Assembly: GCA_016194835.1 (NCBI GenBank)
Contig: JACQAU010000242.1
Span: 1 to 6,082 of the forward strand
Source: Deltaproteobacteria bacterium
GTDB taxonomy: Bacteria; Bdellovibrionota; UBA1018
Direction of reading: 5' to 3'
DNA length: 6,082 nucleotides
Part shown: piece after piece, positions 1 through 6,082 of the stretch
Position numbering within the stretch: position 1 is the first letter of the stretch
Layout of the letters: every line of letters starts with the position of its first letter
Notes under the pieces: model-generated
Told to the model about the DNA's origin: nothing
Database searches by the model: none
Seen by the model: only the letters and a program-made list of their open reading frames with translations
Made by a program: the position numbers and the translations under genes

Positions 1-491
1 ATAAACTGCCACCAGGTCTGGTTGCTTCTTTTCGTTCAACACTCGAAGAATTGCATGAAGCAAATTTACTTGTTCATGTTGTTGATGGTAGTTCGTCTCA
101 AATCAAAGAGCAGTATATGGTTACGGAAAATATTCTTAAAGAACTGAAAGTTATAGACACGCCCAGACTCACCGTGTTGAATAAGATGGATTTAATAAAA
201 ACACATGGTGATATAAATTGGATCAAAGTTTCAATTCCTGGAGCTGTATCAGTATCAGCCTTTAATGTTCAGGATATGTTAAAACTAAGAAATTTGGTTT
301 TAGATTATTTTAAAAGCACGCTAGAATTATGGGAAATATTGTTGCCCTATGCAGAGAGCAGATTAGAGGCTAAGCTTTATGAGCAAGCCAGTATTGAAAA
401 CAAGCGACATCTAGAGCACGGAACTTTTTATAGATTAAAAATTGATGCTAACATGGCAAGACAGTTGAACTTACAAAAATTTAGGATTTGA
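1..491 (+). CDS. hflX: GTPase HflX, C-terminal part (5' end outside window)
   Basis: HflX is a cytoplasmic GTPase that binds the 50S subunit and splits stalled or stress-inactivated ribosomes. The frame is open from base 3, giving about 162 residues before TGA at 489-491; the TTG at 51 is internal and not the start. The first visible residues, KLPPGLVASFRSTLEE, are the segment right after the G3 motif (DTVGFI) in this family. The G4 motif NKMD lies at 180-191 and a G5-like SVSA at 249-260. After the G domain comes the usual short C-terminal extension (LLPYAESRLEAKLYEQ, then an EHGTFYRLKI strand). The N-terminal HflX domain and G1-G3 motifs lie left of the window. The next gene starts 6 bases downstream in the same frame, so cotranscription is likely. 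The family call rests on the G3-flank and G4 motifs plus the C-terminal pattern; another Obg/Era-type GTPase is unlikely. Confidence 0.9.
   Translation, partial: KLPPGLVASFRSTLEELHEANLLVHVVDGSSSQIKEQYMVTENILKELKVIDTPRLTVLNKMDLIKTHGDINWIKVSIPGAVSVSAFNVQDMLKLRNLVLDYFKSTLELWEILLPYAESRLEAKLYEQASIENKRHLEHGTFYRLKIDANMARQLNLQKFRI
483..486 (+). promoter_or_regulatory. Possible weak ribosome binding site for the exported protease-like gene
   Basis: AGGA sits inside the last codons of hflX, 11 bases before the ATG at 498. The spacing is longer than ideal and the match is short, so translation may rely partly on coupling to hflX termination 6 bases upstream. The ATG at 498 is favoured because it is followed directly by a well-formed signal peptide. 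Confidence 0.3.
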
Positions 492-497
492 TAGTAT

Positions 498-554
498 ATG
501 AAAACACATATTATATTTTTTTGTAGTCTTATTGTCGTACGTATTGCAAATGCT
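498..554 (+). other. Sec signal peptide of the protease-like protein
   Basis: Nineteen codons encode a short positive N-region (Lys2, His4), a hydrophobic core (residues 5-14) and a small-residue A-N-A motif before Asp20, which is a classic signal peptidase I site. Cys9 lies mid-core without the Leu-x-Gly/Ala context of a lipobox, so a lipoprotein is not favoured. Arg15 inside the C-region is slightly unusual. Confidence 0.8.
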
Positions 555-2312
555 GATTTGTATTTCAAGGCCGATTACTCAATTTCAGAAGAGTCGTTAA
601 CAACGGAAAAAGCCTGGGAAGTCAATCCTAAGTCTCCCAATCCGCATCTACAGCGATGGGCACTAAACCGTGATGTACACATCGAAGGACTGCGTGCAAC
701 TGAAAAAGCAAATTCTAAAAATAACACTATCTTTCATGTACAGGCAGATGGCGTTATTTCTGCTACGAAAATTTACTTAAGAACTGATGGCCCGTGGTTT
801 AGAGATTTTTCTGAATTTCAATGTGATACGACTCCAAACTCCTGGTTTTCTGTAAAAGCAGGCAATAAAATAGCAGCAGTTTATGCTGCTACGCTGTGGC
901 ATGAGATCTTAAAGACAAAAAAAGACATTCTAGAGCTTTTGCTCCAGAAAGTTTCAGCTTCATCTTCTGAAATTGCACTTTTGAAAGCAAAACTTTTGTT
1001 TAATTTCTGGTACGAAACTACAGAAAAAGAGTGGCTTGATAAAGTCTCTGCTCTAGCGAGAAAAGAAGAATGGCAGTATTATTTAAAGTTTGCTAGGGAA
1101 AATAAAATTTGCAATCAAAAACAGAAAAATACGTCAACTCCACCACCTGCTGAAGCACTTGTTGAATTGCCAAACGAAGCAATGCAAAAGGTTTTACTGA
1201 CGCGCGCTCCTGCTCGCAGGTGGGGAGGGAGGTATTCGGTAAGACTTACGCTTGATGTGTCGGATAAAATATTGGTAGGGCAGTTTTTATTGGATACTGG
1301 AACACAAGAAAGTATTGTCTCGCTGTTATGGTTGGAGGGACAGGGTATTCCATCTGAATTAGTTTTAGTCAAAGAAGTTTTGCCAAAGAAAATACTTTGG
1401 ACTTTTGGAACTGGAGTTGTCCAGCAAGGGGTTGTGCTTAGAACGCATTTGAGCGGATATGCACTTTTTTTGAAAACATTTTCTTTGTTGGATGTAGAGC
1501 TTTTTGGCCCCCCTTCGTTTGCTGCAGCCTGTTGTGATGGAGTTTTGGGAATGGATTTTTTTAAAAATTATGTAGTAGAGCTGGATCCCCGTGCACCGAC
1601 AGAGGTAAAAATTTGGGATAAAAACGGTTTTTCTGGAGGTTCTGATTATTTTTGGATCGAAGTGTCTCAAAATAACTATGGTGATTTCAAAAGTCATTGT
1701 GAATTGACACAAAATAAAAATAAAATTTATGGAGCCCGCTGGGATACTGGCAAAGAAGAAGCATTATTGATTCACTCTCCATGGATAAAAAAAGATATAA
1801 ACTATGCTGAAAATTTTGCTCTTTCTTGTGCAAAACAGGTATTTGCTAGTAAAATTTTTCAAAATAATCATGATATTTTAATTAAAAAGTCTATTAGTGA
1901 AGATGTAAAAGATAGTAATTTTACAGATCAGAAATATCCAGGTATAACAATTGGCATGGGTTTTTTAGGCAGGGCACCTGTTATTTTTGATTTCCCACAC
2001 GGTAGAATTTGGTTTTCAAAAAAACATTTTGAATTACCTGTTTTTAACAATGAAAGTGGTCTTAAGCTTACATATAAATTAAATAAAAATAAGGATCGTG
2101 AACTTGTTGTTAGTAGTTTGCAAAACAAAGCAAGTGTAGAAAAATTAGGGCTAACTATAGGAACTAAGGTTATTGAGATGGATCTGAAATCCACGCTAGA
2201 TATGGATCAGAGTGAAATCAACGATCGGCTCTCTGGAGTTTATGGAGACAAAGTTATTTTAAAATGGAAAACACATAATGGTTATAAAATAGCACCTATG
2301 ATGGTGAGATAA
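498..2312 (+). CDS. Exported retropepsin-like aspartic protease family protein with two DTG motifs and a C-terminal PDZ-like region
   Basis: This is a 604-residue protein of unknown substrate. Residues 1-19 form a Sec signal peptide: basic MKTH start, hydrophobic IIFFCSLIVV core and an ANA|D cleavage site, with no lipobox. Residues 20-230 match nothing I know; 120-200 look helical and 207-225 form a Thr/Pro-rich linker. Residues about 244-375 look like one aspartic-protease lobe: FLLDTGTQ with Asp266, then DGVLGMDFF at 347-355, the hydrophobic-Gly strand expected after the catalytic loop. Residues about 390-507 look like a second lobe: RWDTG with Asp416, then GMGFLGRAPVIFDFPHGRIWF-type strands at 486-506. 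Residues about 520-600 resemble a PDZ domain (LGLTIGTKVIEMD, then GDKVILKW). Bacterial Asp_protease_2-plus-PDZ proteins share this layout, and those with an intact DTG in both lobes could act as one chain. I infer a periplasmic or surface protease. Activity is unproven. Transcription is probably shared with hflX. Confidence 0.75.
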   Translation: MKTHIIFFCSLIVVRIANADLYFKADYSISEESLTTEKAWEVNPKSPNPHLQRWALNRDVHIEGLRATEKANSKNNTIFHVQADGVISATKIYLRTDGPWFRDFSEFQCDTTPNSWFSVKAGNKIAAVYAATLWHEILKTKKDILELLLQKVSASSSEIALLKAKLLFNFWYETTEKEWLDKVSALARKEEWQYYLKFARENKICNQKQKNTSTPPPAEALVELPNEAMQKVLLTRAPARRWGGRYSVRLTLDVSDKILVGQFLLDTGTQESIVSLLWLEGQGIPSELVLVKEVLPKKILWTFGTGVVQQGVVLRTHLSGYALFLKTFSLLDVELFGPPSFAAACCDGVLGMDFFKNYVVELDPRAPTEVKIWDKNGFSGGSDYFWIEVSQNNYGDFKSHCELTQNKNKIYGARWDTGKEEALLIHSPWIKKDINYAENFALSCAKQVFASKIFQNNHDILIKKSISEDVKDSNFTDQKYPGITIGMGFLGRAPVIFDFPHGRIWFSKKHFELPVFNNESGLKLTYKLNKNKDRELVVSSLQNKASVEKLGLTIGTKVIEMDLKSTLDMDQSEINDRLSGVYGDKVILKWKTHNGYKIAPMMVR

Positions 2313-2324
2313 TTATCAATAAAA

Positions 2325-3281
2325 TTACACAAATACTTTTTCAATTAACCACTTGTAGTCTTGTTGTCTAACTACGGCAATGAGTTTAGTTTTATGGAAT
2401 AGGGCAATCAGGTTTTCTGGTGGAGAAAACGAATTAGATATTTCTTTTGGTTTTGTTATTCTTTTTAAAATTTGAAATAAAATTTTTTGGTTACCTTGAG
2501 CTATTTCTTTAACCTCGTCAGTCGAAACCTCAGCTTGGTCGTAATTTTTTAAAATTTCATCAAAAGGTATAAAACATGAAAAATCCTTAAAGGATTTTCC
2601 TTCACTCATGGCGTTTCTAATTTGTTGTGCAGTATATGCATTTTTCAGCTCAAAATATCCAATCGCGGTGCGTGTAAGACTTTCTAACATGCCTACTGTA
2701 TCAAAAAAACGAGCAAAATCCTGAGCTAATGTCCGAATATATGTTCCTGAGCTACATGTGAGTACAAACTTGGCTGTGGGTTTATCATATTCTGTAATTT
2801 CAAATCTATAGAGTTGACAAAGCTTTGGTTGCCTTTCTATTTCTATTCCCTTTCTGGCTAATTCGTAAAGTTTTTGGCCATTTATTTTTTTGGCAGAATG
2901 CATGGGTGGAGTTTGCATGTAAGCTTGTTTCGTCCATTTGAGAGCCATTGTTTGTAGTTCTTGTAAGCTCTCAGGTAATTGCTCTCTAGTCTCTGAAACT
3001 GGAGCCGTAGGATCACCTGGAACTGTAGTTTTGCCAAAAAGAATTACTCCTTCGTATGATTTAAACGCACCTAAAAAATACTGCGCCAGCTTGACAGCCT
3101 TGCCTACACAAACGGCCAATAATCCAGTTGCAAATGGATCAAGCGTTCCACAATGTCCTAGCTTTGGTAGATCTCTTTTTTTTACATTGTTCTGTTTTAT
3201 TAGTTCCTCTTGTAATATTCTAATTACATCAAAAGAACTAATGCCTGCGTGTTTATTAATTAATAATGCACCATCGGTCAT
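2325..3281 (-). CDS. truB: tRNA pseudouridine(55) synthase TruB
   Basis: TruB isomerises uridine 55 in the T-psi-C arm of nearly all tRNAs, in the cytoplasm. The 318-residue length fits the family. The catalytic motif GHCGTLDPFATG holds Asp48, and KSYEG holds Tyr76, both at the numbers known from the E. coli enzyme. The QTPPMHSAKKINGQKLYELAR block is at 123-143 and the LTCSSGTYIRTLAQD block, with Arg183, at 174-188. The C-terminal 40-50 residues resemble a reduced PUA-like tail (ENLIALFHKTKLIAVV). The start ATG (complement 3279-3281) gives the expected MTDGALLINK beginning; one oddity is His11 where KPxGxTS usually has Pro. The gene starts 5 bases after the rbfA stop with no clear Shine-Dalgarno sequence, so translational coupling is likely. 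It is the last gene of the - strand cluster and ends 12 bases from the converging gene. Confidence 0.96.
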   Translation of the reverse strand: MTDGALLINKHAGISSFDVIRILQEELIKQNNVKKRDLPKLGHCGTLDPFATGLLAVCVGKAVKLAQYFLGAFKSYEGVILFGKTTVPGDPTAPVSETREQLPESLQELQTMALKWTKQAYMQTPPMHSAKKINGQKLYELARKGIEIERQPKLCQLYRFEITEYDKPTAKFVLTCSSGTYIRTLAQDFARFFDTVGMLESLTRTAIGYFELKNAYTAQQIRNAMSEGKSFKDFSCFIPFDEILKNYDQAEVSTDEVKEIAQGNQKILFQILKRITKPKEISNSFSPPENLIALFHKTKLIAVVRQQDYKWLIEKVFV

Positions 3282-3286
3282 ATGAT

Positions 3287-3667
3287 TTATTCAGTTTGGT
3301 TTTCGTTTTGAATAGTTTTTAATAATTCAAAAACACGGATTGAGTTTTCTAAACCTTTATCTTCTTTAAAGAATAGTTCTGGAACGTATTTTGTCATTAG
3401 TGCCTTGCTAAGTAATTTCCTTAAAAATCCTGAGGCTGCAGTGAGACCTTTTAGGCATTTCTGCATCTTCTTATTGGGCTCTATATTATCTTCTTTTATG
3501 CTCTGAGTTAAGGCAACATAAACAGTTGCGCGGCTTCCGCTTTGATTGAGTTCTACAGCAGTAAAAGTAACCCAAGGGACTCTAGGATCCTTAAGTGACC
3601 TGGGCACTTGATATGCCAGCTCTTTTTGGATTACAGATTGCAATTTTAATCGTCGGTGTATATGCAT
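3287..3667 (-). CDS. rbfA: 30S ribosome-binding factor A
   Basis: RbfA binds the immature 30S subunit near the 5' end of 16S rRNA and helps its late maturation; it is also a cold-adaptation factor. The 126-residue protein has a one-domain KH-like layout: a first helix (RRLKLQSVIQKELA), the LKDPRV turn at 25-30, a strand (WVTFTAVEL), the SGSRATVYVAL strand, then the ASGFLRKLL helix and YVPELFFKED, which matches the family's R-x-VPEL-x-F-x-x-D signature. It has no long C-terminal extension. It starts 4 bases after the infB stop and is followed 5 bases later by truB, which fits a single operon. No good ribosome binding site is visible before its ATG, so its translation is probably coupled to infB. 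Confidence 0.95.
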   Translation of the reverse strand: MHIHRRLKLQSVIQKELAYQVPRSLKDPRVPWVTFTAVELNQSGSRATVYVALTQSIKEDNIEPNKKMQKCLKGLTAASGFLRKLLSKALMTKYVPELFFKEDKGLENSIRVFELLKTIQNENQTE

Positions 3668-3671
3668 TGTA

Positions 3672-6082
3672 TTAATTTAATTCTGGGCTAATGAGTTCAA
3701 TTTGAAACGCTTCGATAATATCTCCGGCTTTTATATCGTTATAATTTTCAATACCGATACCACACTCAGTTCCTGTAATGACTTCCTTTGCGTCGTCCTT
3801 AAATCGCTTAAGTGAACTCATTTGACCTTCATAAACTACTTTACTATCCCTCAGTAGTCTTACATGTGCTCCACGTATGATTTTCCCATCAATTACAGAT
3901 GTGCCAGCTATTGTTCCCATTTTTGGGATAACAAAAATTTGCTTAACCTCGGCTCGACCAAGAAATTTTTCAATCTTTTTCTTTTCCAAAAGACCAATCA
4001 TTGATTTCTTAATATCATCTAATAGTTCATAAATTATCGAATAACATTTTATTTCAACATGTTCGTTTTCTGCTAGCATTCGTGCTTTTGTATCAGGACG
4101 GATATTAAATCCAATAATGAGTGCTGAAGAAGCACTTGCCAGCAAAACATCACTTTCATTAATTGCTCCTGTTGCTATGTGAATAATTTTTACTTTTACT
4201 TTTTCTGTACTTGTCTTTTCTAAGCTGTCTCTAATAGCCTCAATTGAGCCATATGTATCTCCTTTGAGTATACAAGTCAGTTCTTTGGCAGTACCAGCTT
4301 GGATTTTTGAAAATAAATTTTCTAAGGTGATTTTTCCTTGAGAAGCTAATTCAGTTTTTGCTTTTTCAAAATTCTTTCTGTGAGAGATTATTTTTGAGGC
4401 ATCTGCTTCGGTGGTTGGTATGTCAAAGCTGTCGCCTGCTTTTGGGACATTGTCTAGTCCTAAAACTTCAACTGGTGCCCCAGGCAGAACTGATTTTATT
4501 ATTTGGCCTTTGTCGTTTAGCATTGCTTTTACCTTGCCATAAGATGTTCCAGATATGAGATTATCGCCAATCTTCAGTGTCCCACGTTTTACAAGTAGAG
4601 TAACCACTGGCCCCTTGCCTTTGTCCAATTTGGATTCTAGTACAATCCCGCTGGCTCGTCTATTTGGGTTTGCTTTTAGATCCATAATTTCGGCTTGCAG
4701 TAAAATACCTTCTAAGAGTTTATCTAAGTTTGTTTTTTTAAGTGCTGAAACAGCAATAAAAATTGTTTGTCCACCCCATTCTTCAGGAAGTAATCCCAGA
4801 TCAGATAAAGACTGTTTTATTTTTTCTGGATTTGCACCTGGTTTATCTATTTTGTTAATAGCTACAATTATAGGTACATGAGCCGCTTGAGCATGGCTGA
4901 GTGCCTCCCTGGTTTGTGGCATAACTCCATCATCTGCTGCTACTACAAGAATAACAATATCAGTAGCAAGTGCTCCACGTGCACGCATTTGTGTAAAAGC
5001 TTCGTGCCCCGGTGTATCTATAAAAGTAATTTGTTTTCCTTCTTTTTCGACTATATAGGCTCCAATATGTTGTGTAATTCCACCTGCTTCTGTATCTGTA
5101 ACGTGAGTCTGTCTAATTGCATCTAAAAGCGAAGTTTTGCCGTGATCTACGTGGCCCATAACGGTTACTACTGGGGGTCTAGACTTTAGTTCTTCAGGTT
5201 TATCTTCGGATTGAGCTAGTAAAATATTTTCGTTAAAAACAATGTTTTTAACTTCGTATTTATAATCAGATGCAATCAATGTTGCGGTATCTAAGTCTAA
5301 GATGTGCTGAATGGTTGCCATTTGTCCAAAAGACATTAATTTTTTTAAAACATCAGTTGCTTTGACATTCAGTTGATTTGCCAGTTCTTGAATACTAATT
5401 GTGTTTTCCATTTCTACTATACGCTTGATTGCCTTAGGAGTAGTAATTTTGGTTTTTTTAAGCTCCTTGCCCTGTGGTATTTTCTTTTTCTTTGGAAGAA
5501 AGATAATTTCTTTTTTCCTGTAATCAGCAAATTTGACGTCTTCTGGCTTTAAAATAGGATCTTTTTCGAGACCGCCTCTGCGTTTTTTTGCTGCTTCTTC
5601 TTCTACCATCTGATCAAGGTTTTCCTTAGTCATTTTAATAATGCGAAATCCTACTTTTTCAGATTGTGCAGGGGTTGTTTTTGCAGGAGCTTTTATTGGT
5701 GATTTTTCAGCAGGTGCGTGTTGTATGATCTCAATCTTAGTTGGTTTTGGTGGTTCTACTATTTTCAAAATACTTTTTCTAAGTATTTGCCTAGTTTGTA
5801 TTTGAGGCGTTGCTATTTTTTGGAGTGGCTCTATAGTTTGAGTGGTATCAGGAGCGGGAGTTGTTGTTTCGATAATAGGTGACGGGGCAGCAGTATCAGT
5901 TGAGGCCAAAACCGGTTCTATTTGTTCGGTTTGTGTCACAGATTCAGTGATTGTTGTTTGCGTGATTTCGGATGGTGCATCTATTTTTTTAGGTGTTGGT
6001 TCTATTTTTGGTTGTTCTGTTTTTGCACGTCTTCTTATAATCGTTGAAGAAGACTTCTTTTCTGGTTCCGGCTCAGCGTCAT
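3672..6082 (-). CDS. infB: Translation initiation factor IF-2 (5' end outside window)
   Basis: IF2 is the GTPase that places fMet-tRNA on the 30S subunit and promotes subunit joining. The frame stays open to the right edge, giving about 802 residues. A GTG at complement 5937-5939 is only an internal Val codon, since 47 in-frame codons without a stop lie upstream. Visible parts, N to C: a Thr/Pro/Ser/Lys-rich variable region starting with AEPEPEKKSSSTIIRRR, a charged segment, the IF2N helical domain (about complement 5249-5411), then the G domain with GHVDHGKT (5133-5156), GGITQHIGAY, DTPGHEAF (4995-5018), NKID (4845-4856) and SAL (4740-4748). Domains II, III (C1) and IV (C2) follow, ending at TAA. 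The missing start likely includes the first N-terminal subdomain. nusA often lies upstream in other bacteria but is not seen here. Confidence 0.97.
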   Translation of the reverse strand, partial: DAEPEPEKKSSSTIIRRRAKTEQPKIEPTPKKIDAPSEITQTTITESVTQTEQIEPVLASTDTAAPSPIIETTTPAPDTTQTIEPLQKIATPQIQTRQILRKSILKIVEPPKPTKIEIIQHAPAEKSPIKAPAKTTPAQSEKVGFRIIKMTKENLDQMVEEEAAKKRRGGLEKDPILKPEDVKFADYRKKEIIFLPKKKKIPQGKELKKTKITTPKAIKRIVEMENTISIQELANQLNVKATDVLKKLMSFGQMATIQHILDLDTATLIASDYKYEVKNIVFNENILLAQSEDKPEELKSRPPVVTVMGHVDHGKTSLLDAIRQTHVTDTEAGGITQHIGAYIVEKEGKQITFIDTPGHEAFTQMRARGALATDIVILVVAADDGVMPQTREALSHAQAAHVPIIVAINKIDKPGANPEKIKQSLSDLGLLPEEWGGQTIFIAVSALKKTNLDKLLEGILLQAEIMDLKANPNRRASGIVLESKLDKGKGPVVTLLVKRGTLKIGDNLISGTSYGKVKAMLNDKGQIIKSVLPGAPVEVLGLDNVPKAGDSFDIPTTEADASKIISHRKNFEKAKTELASQGKITLENLFSKIQAGTAKELTCILKGDTYGSIEAIRDSLEKTSTEKVKVKIIHIATGAINESDVLLASASSALIIGFNIRPDTKARMLAENEHVEIKCYSIIYELLDDIKKSMIGLLEKKKIEKFLGRAEVKQIFVIPKMGTIAGTSVIDGKIIRGAHVRLLRDSKVVYEGQMSSLKRFKDDAKEVITGTECGIGIENYNDIKAGDIIEAFQIELISPELN

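Noticed and set aside
51..53. TTG at 51 as the start of a small separate gene
   Set aside because: The frame is open upstream to base 3 and the upstream residues KLPPGLVASFRSTLEE are typical HflX sequence, so this is an internal Leu codon.
498..530. Lipoprotein signal for the protease-like protein because of Cys9
   Set aside because: The residues before Cys9 (IIFF) do not fit a lipobox, and a better signal peptidase I site follows at Ala19.
1115..1712. Two open frames on the - strand at 1115-1372 and 1365-1712
   Set aside because: They lie opposite the protease-like gene, have no recognisable domain or ribosome binding site, and look like shadow frames.
2308..2317. GATAATTATC palindrome as a Fur-like or other operator
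   Set aside because: Only 10 bases, lies at the 3' ends of two converging genes where an operator has no obvious promoter, and such palindromes are frequent in AT-rich DNA.
2580..2598. Inverted repeat AAAATCCTT / AAGGATTTT as a possible terminator
   Set aside because: It lies inside the truB coding region (encoding GKSFKDF), the stem is AT-rich with a one-base centre, and it is about 250 bases before the truB stop.
2938..3285. Open frame of 115 codons on the + strand
   Set aside because: It lies opposite truB, whose conserved motifs prove the - strand is coding here; its composition is that of a shadow frame.
4358..5126. Three + strand open frames opposite infB
   Set aside because: They overlap the highly conserved IF2 G domain and domain II on the - strand and show no family features.

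Overview
The window is a compact, AT-rich bacterial segment (by eye roughly 35-40% G+C, not computed). It is almost wholly coding and carries five genes in two convergent groups. On the + strand lie the 3' part of hflX (1-491) and, 6 bases later, an exported protein of unknown function with aspartic-protease-like and PDZ-like features (498-2312). On the - strand lies the conserved translation cluster infB (3672 to the right edge, 5' end cut off), rbfA (3287-3667) and truB (2325-3281), transcribed from right to left with gaps of 4 and 5 bases. The two groups meet tail to tail with only 12 bases between their stop codons. No stretch over 300 bases lacks a gene. I see no RNA gene, insertion sequence, CRISPR array, phage gene or attachment site.

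The host looks like a Gram-negative bacterium. The infB-rbfA-truB order is the usual bacterial one. The IF2 segment just before and within the IF2N domain (a KAIKRIVE-like lead-in, then a helix pair ending in DTATLIASDYKYEV) resembles deltaproteobacterial and Bdellovibrionota-type IF2 from memory. The low G+C would fit a low-GC member such as the Silvanigrella group, but another AT-rich Gram-negative lineage is possible. This placement is inference and low confidence.

In function, the - strand genes serve translation and ribosome or tRNA maturation: IF2 brings initiator tRNA to the ribosome, RbfA matures the 30S subunit and TruB makes pseudouridine 55 in tRNA. HflX is a ribosome-associated GTPase that splits stalled ribosomes, so four of the five genes touch the translation apparatus. 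The fifth, at 498-2312, has a clear Sec signal peptide and two DTG motifs, each followed by a hydrophobic-glycine strand, then a C-terminal PDZ-like region. It would work outside the cytoplasm, and its closeness to hflX need not mean a shared role.

The main point of interest is this exported protein, which may be a single-chain, two-lobed (pepsin-like) bacterial aspartic protease. The rest of the window is ordinary core genome, and I do not see evidence for a new multi-gene system.
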